This document shows positions 36,164 through 45,122 of a DNA stretch of 64,000 bases, in pieces; position 1 is the stretch's first letter; every line of letters begins with the position of its first letter. The stretch lies in the NCBI GenBank assembly GCA_018657625.1, contig JABHWU010000142.1:1-64000 (forward strand), given 5' to 3'. The position numbers and the translations under genes are program-made. Below the pieces are notes generated by a model. It was not told where the DNA came from. It saw only the letters and a program-made list of their open reading frames with translations, and ran no database searches. The stretch is from Deltaproteobacteria bacterium. GTDB lineage: Bacteria; SAR324; XYD2-FULL-50-16.

Positions 36164-37405
36164 ATGACGGACTTAAAAAGGAATCTTTTAAAGAATATTG
36201 ATGAACTACTCAACTATTTCCCAATCGTTATTCTATTGGGTGTTCGACAATGTGGTAAAACAACTTTAGCCAGGCAGGCCAGACCTGGCTGGAAATATTT
36301 TGATTTGGAAAATGGTAATGATTTTGATCGGATTTCCGAAGACTTCGAATTTTTCATCAAACAACACTCCCAAGAGATTATTATTGATGAAGCGCAAAAG
36401 TATCCAAATCTATTTCAGGAGTTGAGAGGCGTTATCGACAAAAATCGCAAACAAAAAAATCGGTTTTTATTAACAGGTTCAAGTTCTTTTGAACTGATAA
36501 AAAATGTCTCGGAAAGCTTAGCTGGTAGGGTTGGAATCATAGAACTTGGAACTTTTAAAACAAATGAAATTTTGTCAAAACCATTACCGGCCTTCTATCA
36601 GATTTTTGAAAATAGAATATCGACGTCGACAACCAACAAATTGTATCAGCTAAAATCCGAGATCAAGCATGATCAGGTAATGAATACATTTCTAAAAGGT
36701 GGTTATCCAGAACCTGTACTTAATAATGATCAGCGGTTTTTCAATTTATGGATGGAAAACTATTTTCAAACTTATATTCAAAGAGATATTCGCTCATTAT
36801 TTCCAAAACTTGATTTAGTGAGATTTCGCCGATTTATCTCGATGTTATCTTCATTAAACGGAACCATTGTCAATCGATCACAAGTGGGACGGTCTCTGGA
36901 CTGCTCCGATGTAACAATACGAGACTATTTGGAGATTGCCGCTGGCAGTTACATTTGGAGAATCATTCATAGCTATGAAAAAAATATTAAAAAAACCGTG
37001 GTTAAAATGCCAAAGGGGAGTTTTCGTGATACTGGTCTATCCCATTATATACTTGGTCATAATAGCCTTGAGGCTTTGAATAATGCTCCAAATGTCGGGA
37101 GTTCCTTTGAATCATTTGTTATTGAAGAAATCATCAAAGGATTACAAGCAACCGTAGCTACCCGTTGGAATTATTATTACTATAGAACTAGAAACGGTGC
37201 TGAAATTGATTTAGTATTGGATGGTGAATTTGGTTTACTTCCTATAGAAATTAAATATGGTACTTCTACCAGAATCAAGCAATTACAATCATTGAAAAGA
37301 TTTGTGTTTGATAATGACCTACCAATCGGTATTGTGATCAATAACAGTGATAGTGTTGAACTGTTAACAGAGAGAATTGTTCAACTACCAGTAACCTTTA
37401 TTTGA
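36164..37405 (+). CDS. AAA ATPase, DUF4143 family
   Basis: The 413-residue protein has an N-terminal ATPase domain with Walker A GVRQCGKTT (26-34), Walker B IIIDEAQ and sensor LLTGSS. The C-terminal DUF4143 domain ends with a nuclease-like fold segment (RTRNGAEIDLVLDG followed by IEIKYG). Such proteins are common in accessory DNA, often near toxins or phage, and their role is not settled. It is a solo gene at the edge of the metabolic island. Confidence 0.92.
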   Translation: MTDLKRNLLKNIDELLNYFPIVILLGVRQCGKTTLARQARPGWKYFDLENGNDFDRISEDFEFFIKQHSQEIIIDEAQKYPNLFQELRGVIDKNRKQKNRFLLTGSSSFELIKNVSESLAGRVGIIELGTFKTNEILSKPLPAFYQIFENRISTSTTNKLYQLKSEIKHDQVMNTFLKGGYPEPVLNNDQRFFNLWMENYFQTYIQRDIRSLFPKLDLVRFRRFISMLSSLNGTIVNRSQVGRSLDCSDVTIRDYLEIAAGSYIWRIIHSYEKNIKKTVVKMPKGSFRDTGLSHYILGHNSLEALNNAPNVGSSFESFVIEEIIKGLQATVATRWNYYYYRTRNGAEIDLVLDGEFGLLPIEIKYGTSTRIKQLQSLKRFVFDNDLPIGIVINNSDSVELLTERIVQLPVTFI

Positions 37406-37697
37406 TCAAGATACATTGAACAAGCAGTTCGTCGCTAGTGATAGCAATGAAGTTTGCTATAAGCAGGGGAACAGCATCCATTTTTTACCAAATCTCCAGC
37501 AAACATTATGTTTCCTCCCCAGGACTGATCTGTAACCGTTTTTTTAAATCATTTAAGAAGGGATTTCGACTTGCCCGATCTGCTTAAGCTTTTTTTGCAA
37601 TGTCATTTCCAGCTGGAAGGCAAAGAGCTGATTGATTAGATCTAATTAAAATAAGTTCTAAAGACAATGCAGTTACGCTTTATTGATCAAACTTATT
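37406..37697. other. Intergenic, no gene supported
   Basis: No complete gene. A short minus-strand open piece (about 37590-37540) is too small to assign. Confidence 0.35.
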
Positions 37698-38029
37698 TTA
37701 CTGAAAGATGTGCTGCTCCAGGTTTGTGCAATCCGGCAAAACTACTACGTCATCCGGGAAACTGTTTTCCCCCTGAATTCCAATAAAATTCAAACCGGTA
37801 TCTAAGGCCGCATAATAGTCGGTCATGGCATCACCGATAAAACAACAACGCTTGTGATTCAAATGATACCTTTTTATTATGTTGCGCACATGAATGGGTT
37901 TAAGAGTGGGGGAGCTAAATCCTGTCCAAAGCCTTTGAATAATTTTCTAAAAGCCTCTTTTTTGATGGGCACAGAATCAATGATAACACCGTCAAAATCG
38001 AAAAAAATAGCCTCGGGATACTCACACAT
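37698..38029 (-). pseudogene. HAD-family phosphatase relic
   Basis: An ATG at 38029 begins a frame with the HAD motif I (FFDFDGVIIDS), reading through KEAFRKLFKGFGQDL and then stopping. In another frame, from a GTG at 37889, follow HKRCCFIGDAMTDYYAALDT, the motif IV loop, and the normal C-terminal end. About 100 central residues are missing and the two parts are out of frame. The closest type is a phosphoglycolate-phosphatase-like hydrolase. Confidence 0.75.
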
Positions 38030-38146
38030 ATATATAGTCACAAAAAGTAAACGGGAATCCGTCTGATTAAAAAAACATTAGAATTGTTTTTATGTTAAAT
38101 AGTTAATATGATATATCAACTAACAAGGTTATCTTAATTTCAAAAT

Positions 38147-38180
38147 AATGAACTACCCCGCCGCAAGCGGACGGGGTATT
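38147..38180 (+). repeat. Palindromic dispersed repeat, copy 1
   Basis: The sequence gaactaccccgccgcaagcg with the closing cggggtatt folds into a short GC-rich hairpin. A near-identical copy lies inverted at 51753-51784. It may act as a terminator as well as a repeat. Confidence 0.6.
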
Positions 38181-38215
38181 AGACCCAAAGCTGCTCAATA
38201 AATCTAAATGAAACC

Positions 38216-39445
38216 ATGAAGTCTATCAGCTTTTTAATCAAGGCTTTTTGCTTATTGATCTTAAATTTCATAATCGCACCATCAACACAGGCGCAATTTA
38301 ACGGGGATTTTGAGATTAAACGTTATTACTTAGGCGAAGAAAATTTTTATGACTGGAAGGCTTATCAGACACCAGTCAATTGGGATAAACAATGGTTTTC
38401 CACTAAAAATGGTATGAAAAGCAGCACGGGTAGCATATCCATGGATGAGTTTTACATATTTCTTGAAATAAACCTACATATGGATTTGTCAGATCACATC
38501 TCTTTTTTATACAAACAGCAGCAAAATTCTTTTTTCCGACCGGAAGACGACTACAAAGAGGCAGAATTTCGATTCGGAAAGAACATCTATTATTCAATTA
38601 TAGGATTCCCAACTTATGATAAAAAATATGGAAGTGTGGGTCATGCTATTTCCCTTGGAGAGGCAGAAAATCTCAATTTCATCAGGTTTAGCAAATTAGA
38701 TCAGTATATTGTCTATAATGATAAAAATGTTGAAAATGACAGGCAATCCGCAAATAACTATTATTCCGCCACTCCAGTATTATATCGATTACAGTCCAAC
38801 TACTTACTTTTTGATTCCTGCTGGATTAATATCGATTTTAAAGATGAACCTGAAACAACTTTTATCGATGATGATAAAGCACAAAAATCGCACTATCAGG
38901 GAAGGGAAACACATCTCCAATTGGAATGGCAATTTGATTCGAATAGCAGTGCAGGGATTAAGGTGATGCAAGACCATGAAACTCGGCAAACAATTCCTGA
39001 CGACTCCTCAGCCAATATCGATTCGGATCAATTAATGAGATTGGAAGTTTATGATTTATACATGGGATTTACTATTTTTGATACGGACTACTTATCGTTG
39101 GGTTTTATGAGAGGCTATTTTCAAAATCTTATAACTGACAATAATGATTCAGAAACATATGACTTCCTCTTAACGAGTGATCAGGTCTATTCAAAATGGC
39201 AATGGTACCTTGATGACAACAGTGATGCACTTTACGCCTTGCAAGCTGGTACATTTAAAATATTTAAGCAAAAGGATCAGGAAATTGAGCTGGATAACGA
39301 TGGCATCCAAATAAAGGCAACAATCGGCATTATCTTTCATGAAGCAGAAAAATATGATCTGGTACTAAATTCAACCTGGGATTTGGACTTGATCCAGGAG
39401 AAGCAATGGGATGGTGGAAATGTGCAGTTTATTTTCTACTTTTAA
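38216..39445 (+). CDS. Outer-membrane-like protein, unknown family
   Basis: The 409-residue protein has a signal peptide (about 1-27, ending STQAQ). The mature part is rich in alternating beta strands with aromatic residues and ends VQFIFYF; the terminal phenylalanine favours outer-membrane insertion as a porin-like barrel of about 16 strands. The family is not recognised. It is monocistronic, starting 36 bases after the palindromic repeat. Confidence 0.65.
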   Translation: MKSISFLIKAFCLLILNFIIAPSTQAQFNGDFEIKRYYLGEENFYDWKAYQTPVNWDKQWFSTKNGMKSSTGSISMDEFYIFLEINLHMDLSDHISFLYKQQQNSFFRPEDDYKEAEFRFGKNIYYSIIGFPTYDKKYGSVGHAISLGEAENLNFIRFSKLDQYIVYNDKNVENDRQSANNYYSATPVLYRLQSNYLLFDSCWINIDFKDEPETTFIDDDKAQKSHYQGRETHLQLEWQFDSNSSAGIKVMQDHETRQTIPDDSSANIDSDQLMRLEVYDLYMGFTIFDTDYLSLGFMRGYFQNLITDNNDSETYDFLLTSDQVYSKWQWYLDDNSDALYALQAGTFKIFKQKDQEIELDNDGIQIKATIGIIFHEAEKYDLVLNSTWDLDLIQEKQWDGGNVQFIFYF

Positions 39446-39510
39446 AAATATAAAGCTGAACGACAGAGGGAAAGCAAATTGTAAACTCCCCCCGGTTATA
39501 TTTTCCTTCA

Positions 39511-39786
39511 TTATAGAGCAAATGTATTAAAAACTAATCTACTTGATTTTCTTAACAGATGTAGTGCTCTTTTCTGTTCTCGGGATTCTGACTGATTAAT
39601 AGGTGAGAAGTTCTCAATATCCTTTTGAATCATAGCGAAATGGTTAATATAATCAAAGTATTCTATTTTGAACTGTTTAGATACTTCTCCATTTTTACTA
39701 TAATCTTCTGAACGCAGTAGCTCTTTAAGAAATCGGTTTGAAAAGTCCTTTAGTAATTGCTCCAATTTTGTGTATAAATTTTCCAT
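39511..39786 (-). CDS. Small helical hypothetical protein
   Basis: The 91-residue charged, helical protein (LEQLLKDFSNRFLKELLRSE) is of no known family. It overlaps the upstream 80-codon frame by 62 bases. With the XRE gene it forms a compact minus-strand group, which is typical of accessory or phage-like loci. Confidence 0.5.
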   Translation of the reverse strand: MENLYTKLEQLLKDFSNRFLKELLRSEDYSKNGEVSKQFKIEYFDYINHFAMIQKDIENFSPINQSESREQKRALHLLRKSSRLVFNTFAL

Positions 39787-39967
39787 TATTATTTCCGAAT
39801 TTTAGTTGTTGTCTTAGAAATTTAAATTTTCGCCAAATCGCTGAAATTATGGTGGTTTTTTTATTGAAATACTTCAGTATCATATCCCTGATGCCCGGCT
39901 GGTGCACAAACCCATAAAAGCCTTCAAAGCAATCTGGGGAAAACGTTCTAATAGTTGTTGTTGTCAT
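39725..39967 (-). CDS. Small hypothetical protein
   Basis: The 80-residue frame has a strong cggagg ribosome site 7 bases before its ATG (MTTTTIRTFSPDCFEGFYGF). The last 20 codons overlap the next gene in another frame, so either programmed overlap or a truncated C-terminus is possible. No family is recognised. Confidence 0.45.
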   Translation of the reverse strand: MTTTTIRTFSPDCFEGFYGFVHQPGIRDMILKYFNKKTTIISAIWRKFKFLRQQLKFGNNNGKFIHKIGAITKGLFKPIS

Positions 39968-40102
39968 TTTTTTCCTCCGTTTGAAATTAATAGGTTAAAA
40001 CTTCGTGTACCAGTTGATTTCAATAACCATCTGATAATTTATTCAGCGGCGAATGGAAAATTTTACAGAGCTTTCGCCATATACTCCTGTCAATTTACTC
40101 GT

Positions 40103-40441
40103 TTACTCGGATCCTGATTTCAGTTCTGATAGCGTTTCAATAGTACTGGATAAATCTTTAATTAAGCTATTTAAGCTTTTTTTATCCGGGGACCGAATAA
40201 TTTTCACCTTAAGAGAAAGTTCAAATAAATCCATTCCAAGAAATTGGGCATAATTATCCAATACTGAGAGTGTTGGATTTTTTTTACCATTTTCTATCTG
40301 TGATACATAAGAAGCAGTGATATTCATTGCCTTTGCTGCTAATTCAATACCGATTTTTTGTTTTTTTCTTTCGGTTCGAAGCGCTATCCCAACAGCAATA
40401 GCATACTCCTTATCAACAGTCGTTTGGTCTGGCTTATTCAT
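40103..40441 (-). CDS. XRE family helix-turn-helix regulator
   Basis: The 112-residue protein has an HTH domain at about 18-75 (ERKKQKIGIELAAKAMNITA then SYVSQIENGKKNPTLSVLDN), followed by a short C-terminal helix. It is probably a repressor controlling itself and the two small genes downstream at 39.5-40.0 kb. Confidence 0.88.
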   Translation of the reverse strand: MNKPDQTTVDKEYAIAVGIALRTERKKQKIGIELAAKAMNITASYVSQIENGKKNPTLSVLDNYAQFLGMDLFELSLKVKIIRSPDKKSLNSLIKDLSSTIETLSELKSGSE

Positions 40442-40715
40442 TTTCTATTACCTGAAAATTCTCAAATACTCAGTGAGGTTGAAAAATTAACTCATAGTAA
40501 AATTAAAAGCAAGTGTTTTTTAACTGGTGGTGAATTATTTTTGATAAACTATTGACGTGAAGGCTGACTGAAATTTAACATCCCCAAATATCGATAAAAT
40601 GATTTAAAATCAATATTGAATTTCTATCAAAATTCGGTTTATTGTGTATAATTTATGCATAAATTAAAAATCTTATTAATATTTATTCAACACCAAACTC
40701 TAATCTTGATGAAAA

Positions 40716-41111
40716 ATGCAATTGATTCAAAAACAAAAAAAAATGATTAAAGCTTTCTTATTCATTAGCATGATTTTTTTTATAGCATTGCCTTTATTTT
40801 CTCAACAAGACAATACCGGCAGAAGGCAATTTTACGATCTGGTTGAATTAACTAAAATAATACAGAGAGCCCGGGATGCCGGTTTTTCAGAAGAAGAGTT
40901 GAAAAACCTTGAAATCAAAGAATCAGGGGTAACGATTAATGTTAACGACTATATGAACGAAATTTTGGCCAGGCGTAAAATTGCTGATGAAAAATTAAAA
41001 GCATTTTTAAGTAAAAGATTTTTAACGGTGGGAGATGTCTATCATGAAATGGTTAATTTAGAACCCGATGTATTAACAAAATTACGAGAGGAATTGGTAA
41101 GTGAACGCTAA
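40716..41111 (+). CDS. Secreted/periplasmic small protein
   Basis: The product has 131 residues, or 122 if the ATG at 40743 is used, which gives a cleaner signal peptide (MIKAFLFISMIFFIALPLFS). The mature part is helical and charged (LVELTKIIQRARDAGFSEEE). It overlaps the next gene by 11 bases, implying coupling. Function is unknown. Confidence 0.6.
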   Translation: MQLIQKQKKMIKAFLFISMIFFIALPLFSQQDNTGRRQFYDLVELTKIIQRARDAGFSEEELKNLEIKESGVTINVNDYMNEILARRKIADEKLKAFLSKRFLTVGDVYHEMVNLEPDVLTKLREELVSER

Positions 41112-41823
41112 TCTGAACAAGTCCCCTATTTTAGTTAACGGGTTAACCGGTTGCGGTAAAACGACGTTTATGGTTGGGCTACTGAATATTGGCCTCAACA
41201 AAAACCAGAATTTTGCAGGATTTAAGCCCTTTGATACCGGTTTGATGAGACGAAATGCTTCAGAAAAATCCAGTGACGGTGAAATCTACCTTAAAAACAT
41301 GACCGGTGAACCTATGGAAGGATTAGTTGCTCCTTATGTTGCCCATGAAAATTATCCGGTGGAAATGGCATTTCGACGGGATGGAATTTCAGTTAATGAG
41401 CATTTTTTAAAAGATCGCCTAAAGACGCTGGATGATCATTACTCAAGGGTTTTTATTGAAAGTCCGGGGAGTCTGTTTATGCCAATCACCGAAAAAAAGC
41501 AGTATTATGAATGGATGCTCTCCTTTTCCAACACAATCTTCTGGGTAATGGATTTTAATGTCGATCAATTTACCCATAATCTGGCTGAACTCCACCACCT
41601 ACGAAAACTGGGTTGCGACATCACACTGATTTTTAATAATAGTCGCAAACTTCAGGATCAGGATTTAATGTTTTATCTTTGGGAAAAAATGGAAAGCAAC
41701 TTGGAAATGCAAGCCGTCGGGATAATTCCTTATATTGAGAATTTATCAGAAAACACTGAAGGATTAGTCAATAAAATGGAAGATAACATGGGTGCGCTAA
41801 TAGAATCTGTTTTAAATGATTAA
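41101..41823 (+). CDS. BioD-like P-loop NTPase
   Basis: The 240-residue protein starts at GTG 41101. It has a Walker A of dethiobiotin-synthetase type (NGLTGCGKTT, 13-22), the Mrp/BioD-like KPFDTGLM loop and the switch region FIESPGSLFMPI. No other biotin gene is nearby, and the catalytic BioD surroundings are only partly conserved, so it may be a BioD/CobQ-type ATPase with another role. Confidence 0.75.
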   Translation: MNANLNKSPILVNGLTGCGKTTFMVGLLNIGLNKNQNFAGFKPFDTGLMRRNASEKSSDGEIYLKNMTGEPMEGLVAPYVAHENYPVEMAFRRDGISVNEHFLKDRLKTLDDHYSRVFIESPGSLFMPITEKKQYYEWMLSFSNTIFWVMDFNVDQFTHNLAELHHLRKLGCDITLIFNNSRKLQDQDLMFYLWEKMESNLEMQAVGIIPYIENLSENTEGLVNKMEDNMGALIESVLND

Positions 41824-41826
41824 GTT

Positions 41827-42777
41827 TTATTCGGAAAGATTGGATTTTGCGATTTTTTTCAGAAATTTATCTAGCTGTAATCCTCTTTTTTTTATAATGA
41901 TTTCTCCACTTCTCACCAGCGACATCTCCTGTGCCAGACCTTTGCAAAAATAAACAGCGGTGGGGAGTTTCCCTTCAAAAGACTTTACTTTCTCCTCAAT
42001 TTTCATAATTTGAGACTGCGGGGTGGCACTGTTGGTTTCGACAATTATGCCTGTTCTTTTACTTTTTAGAAATTTTCGTTTACCCGTAAGCCCTTCAATG
42101 GTTTTAATGGATGATTTAAACCTTCGGATATTATCAACAATATTGGAAACAAACTCATCATGGTCAAAGATATCTGTATAATATAAAACATCTTCATGGC
42201 TTAAAAACAGAGCATAGCCATGATGGTGTGGTAGTCCATCCCAAACCAGGAAGCGACTATCCCCAAGTGCCTTTTTTTCTTTTCCCCCATTTTGTACTTT
42301 TGGAGAAGCTTTTTCTTCGTCCTGATTATCTGATTCATTTACTGCTACGGGTTTGGGTTCTTTTTTCCCATCTTCGGCTTTCTGTGTCTTTTGGTTGCTA
42401 ATACCGTAAATCATAACCAGTTGTGGTAATTTATCAATAAACCCACCTTCCAATTGATGAACAAATTTCAGCATCTTCGAACACTCGTCACAGGTAGAGT
42501 TAATGATCGCAACCGCTAGTATTGCTCTTCCATTTAATTGACGAATGATTTTGGTAAAATCTCCGGTCTGGTAGATACCCCCAATTTTTTTTATCCGTGT
42601 ACTGCCCATTCTCGTTGTTCGATTTAAAATATTGTAGTTAAATGTATATTTCACAAAATCAGTGCTTTTATGATCATAAATGATCTTATGAAATAAACCA
42701 AGTATTCTATTATTGAAAGAAAAAAGCATTAAATCATCAAAATTATGGACCATCCTGCTAAATTTTCTCATACTCAT
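41827..42777 (-). CDS. Hypothetical protein with thioredoxin-like CxxC segment
   Basis: The 316-residue soluble protein has a central segment, NGRAILAVAIINSTCDECSK (C96, C99), that looks like a thioredoxin beta-strand followed by CxxC. A Lys/Glu/Asn-rich linker (about 130-175) follows, then a second alpha/beta part ending KLPTAVYFCKGLAQEM and GEIIIKKRGLQLDKFLKKI. It may be a two-domain redox protein. The family is not recognised. It converges with the BioD-like gene. Confidence 0.55.
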   Translation of the reverse strand: MSMRKFSRMVHNFDDLMLFSFNNRILGLFHKIIYDHKSTDFVKYTFNYNILNRTTRMGSTRIKKIGGIYQTGDFTKIIRQLNGRAILAVAIINSTCDECSKMLKFVHQLEGGFIDKLPQLVMIYGISNQKTQKAEDGKKEPKPVAVNESDNQDEEKASPKVQNGGKEKKALGDSRFLVWDGLPHHHGYALFLSHEDVLYYTDIFDHDEFVSNIVDNIRRFKSSIKTIEGLTGKRKFLKSKRTGIIVETNSATPQSQIMKIEEKVKSFEGKLPTAVYFCKGLAQEMSLVRSGEIIIKKRGLQLDKFLKKIAKSNLSE

Positions 42778-42882
42778 TCAATCAAAGGGTAATTTTAGAA
42801 GAAACGAAGATAACTTTTAAAAAAACTCTTATCAATTTGGTTTCGGATATGACTATCTTTTATTCCTTGAGGCGTTAAAAAA

Positions 42883-43803
42883 ATGAACTTGATTCATAAA
42901 AAATTTAAAAGCGATTCATTAGATGGTAGTTGGGTAATCACCATTGGCAACTTTGATGGTTTCCATTTAGGCCATCAGGCTCTTGTTGAACAGGTACTGC
43001 AAGACAAAGATAAATATCAGACAAAAGGAGGAGCTTTAACTTTTGATCCTCATCCCAAAAAAGTTTTGCAATCTAAAATTCCTTTTCGACAAATTTACGA
43101 TAATGAAAGCAAATGGGAATTCATGCGAAATGCGGGATTAGATGCTTGTTTTGTCGTACCATTTACAATGAAATTTGCAGGCATCAGCCCAACGGAATTT
43201 ATTGAGAAATTATTTAACTTCGCTGATTTAAAAAAGATTATTGTAGGGTATGACTTTAATTTTGGAAAAGCACGACAGGGAACGGCTTCTTTATTAAAAA
43301 AAGAGGCCGAAAAAAGGGGAATTGATTTCTTACAAATGTCAGCTGTCCAAAAAGACAACATTACAGTTTCCAGTACAATGATTCGCAGACTCTTGTTTGA
43401 GGGGGATTTTGCATATGTAAAAAAATATTTAGGGCGACCATGGTCTGTAAATGGTATTATCAGGGAAGGAAATAAACTGGGACATAATCTGGGTTTTCCC
43501 ACAATAAACCTGGAACCAACAGTATCGCTTCCTCTCAAAAAAGGTGTCTATGCATGTCAGGTGGACCTTGATGGAAAAATTTACAATGGTGTCAGTAATA
43601 TCGGAGTAAAACCAACTTTTGGTGGAGAACAGTTGAAGGTAGAAATGAATATTTTTGATTTTAATCAGGATATTTATGGAAGATTTGTTCGGGTTATTCC
43701 CCAAAAATTTATTCGGGAAGAAATTAAATTTAATTCAGTTGATGAACTAAAACACCAAATTAGTAAAGATGCCAAAATCGCAGCAAACTTTTATAAGAAA
43801 TAA
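42883..43803 (+). CDS. ribF: Bifunctional riboflavin kinase/FAD synthetase
   Basis: The 306-residue enzyme makes FMN and FAD from riboflavin. The N-terminal FAD synthetase domain has GNFDGFHLGHQAL (about 23-35) and the SSTMIRRLLFEGD loop. The C-terminal riboflavin kinase domain has GRPWSVNGII, GHNLGFPTINL (PTIN motif) and VSNIGVKPTF. Length and motifs are normal. It supplies the flavin needed by the many flavoproteins in the window. Confidence 0.96.
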   Translation: MNLIHKKFKSDSLDGSWVITIGNFDGFHLGHQALVEQVLQDKDKYQTKGGALTFDPHPKKVLQSKIPFRQIYDNESKWEFMRNAGLDACFVVPFTMKFAGISPTEFIEKLFNFADLKKIIVGYDFNFGKARQGTASLLKKEAEKRGIDFLQMSAVQKDNITVSSTMIRRLLFEGDFAYVKKYLGRPWSVNGIIREGNKLGHNLGFPTINLEPTVSLPLKKGVYACQVDLDGKIYNGVSNIGVKPTFGGEQLKVEMNIFDFNQDIYGRFVRVIPQKFIREEIKFNSVDELKHQISKDAKIAANFYKK

Positions 43804-44046
43804 AACCTTATCGTATATGATACCGAATATAATTTCCCAGGAAGTGTTGAAAAACGCCTTACTAGTAAAAATATCAAAACCCTATAATTTTCAATAACTT
43901 CCTGAAACAATTCCTTTTTATAATATCCAAAACCTTTTTTTTGAGCTATGCTCCAAAAGTTTATCTAGAGCGTTTTCGTAAAGGTATCTTTCTTCTCAAT
44001 TTTGAGAAAACTCCTTAGACTTTCACTATCAATTTAGGTTTATCTG
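43804..44046. other. Upstream region of carAB
   Basis: AT-rich spacer that should contain the carAB promoter; no clear attenuator or operator is seen. Confidence 0.4.
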
Positions 44047-45096
44047 ATGCAGCTTATTCTTGAAGATGGAACTGTGCTTTCTGGTAAAGGATTTGGTTAT
44101 CAAGGATCTACATCTGGCGAAGTGGTTTTTAATACCGGAATGGTAGGATATCCGGAAACAATGACAGACCCATCCTATGCCGGTCAGATTCTGGTATTTA
44201 CTTATCCTTTAATCGGGAATTATGGAATACCCGAAAATCAATCCATTGATAATTTATTATCGTTTTTTGAATCGGAAAAAATTCACCTGAAAGGCATTGT
44301 TATTTCTTCTTTAACAAGCGAATATTCTCATTGGAACGCGGTTAAAAGTCTATCTGATTGGATGATAGAACATCAAATACCGGGAATTGAAGGAGTAGAT
44401 ACCAGAGCGTTAACCAAACGGCTTCGGAGCAAGGGATCTCAGTTAGGAAAAATGGTGATGGAAGGTAAAGACCTTCCCTTTTATGACCCGGGTTTGGAAA
44501 ATCAGGTGCGAAAAGTTAGTATTCAAAAGCCCATAATTTATGAAAAGGGGAAAAAAGTTGTCTGCCTGGTTGATACGGGGTGTAAGTTTAATATAATCAG
44601 AAGCTTTTTAAAACGTGATGTCACAGTCTTAAGGGTTCCCTGGGATTATGATTACTCCAAGGAAAAGTTTGATGGGATTATGTTATCCAACGGTCCGGGG
44701 GATCCAACCAACGTCCCTGAAACCATTGAAAACTTAAAACCACATCTCCAGGGAGATAAACCCATATTCGGGATCTGCCTGGGACATCAGATCATTGCTT
44801 TGGCAGCCGGTGCCATTAGTTATAAATTGAAATTCGGGCATCGTTCTCAGAATCAGCCTTGTATTCAGGTCGGATCCAAAAGGTGTTTTATTACATCACA
44901 AAACCACGGTTATGCCATTGATGATCAAACCTTACCGGAAAATTGGAAACCTTGTTTTTTCAATGCAAATGATGGTAGCAATGAAGGAATTGAACATCGA
45001 ACCAAGTTTATCCGGAGTGTTCAATTTCATCCGGAATCCTGGCCAGGACCGGTAGATACCAATTTTCTTTTTGATGAGTTTGTTAATCAACTATAA
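44047..45096 (+). CDS. carA: Carbamoyl-phosphate synthase small subunit
   Basis: The 349-residue glutamine amidotransferase subunit supplies ammonia to CarB for carbamoyl phosphate used in pyrimidine and arginine synthesis. An N-terminal domain (LEDGTVLSGKGFGY) is followed by a class I glutaminase with nucleophile C244 (FGICLGHQ) and H328/E330 (VQFHPE). It lies 26 bases before carB. Confidence 0.97.
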   Translation: MQLILEDGTVLSGKGFGYQGSTSGEVVFNTGMVGYPETMTDPSYAGQILVFTYPLIGNYGIPENQSIDNLLSFFESEKIHLKGIVISSLTSEYSHWNAVKSLSDWMIEHQIPGIEGVDTRALTKRLRSKGSQLGKMVMEGKDLPFYDPGLENQVRKVSIQKPIIYEKGKKVVCLVDTGCKFNIIRSFLKRDVTVLRVPWDYDYSKEKFDGIMLSNGPGDPTNVPETIENLKPHLQGDKPIFGICLGHQIIALAAGAISYKLKFGHRSQNQPCIQVGSKRCFITSQNHGYAIDDQTLPENWKPCFFNANDGSNEGIEHRTKFIRSVQFHPESWPGPVDTNFLFDEFVNQL

Positions 45097-45122
45097 TCTG
45101 AAACCTGATTAAATAGAATCCA

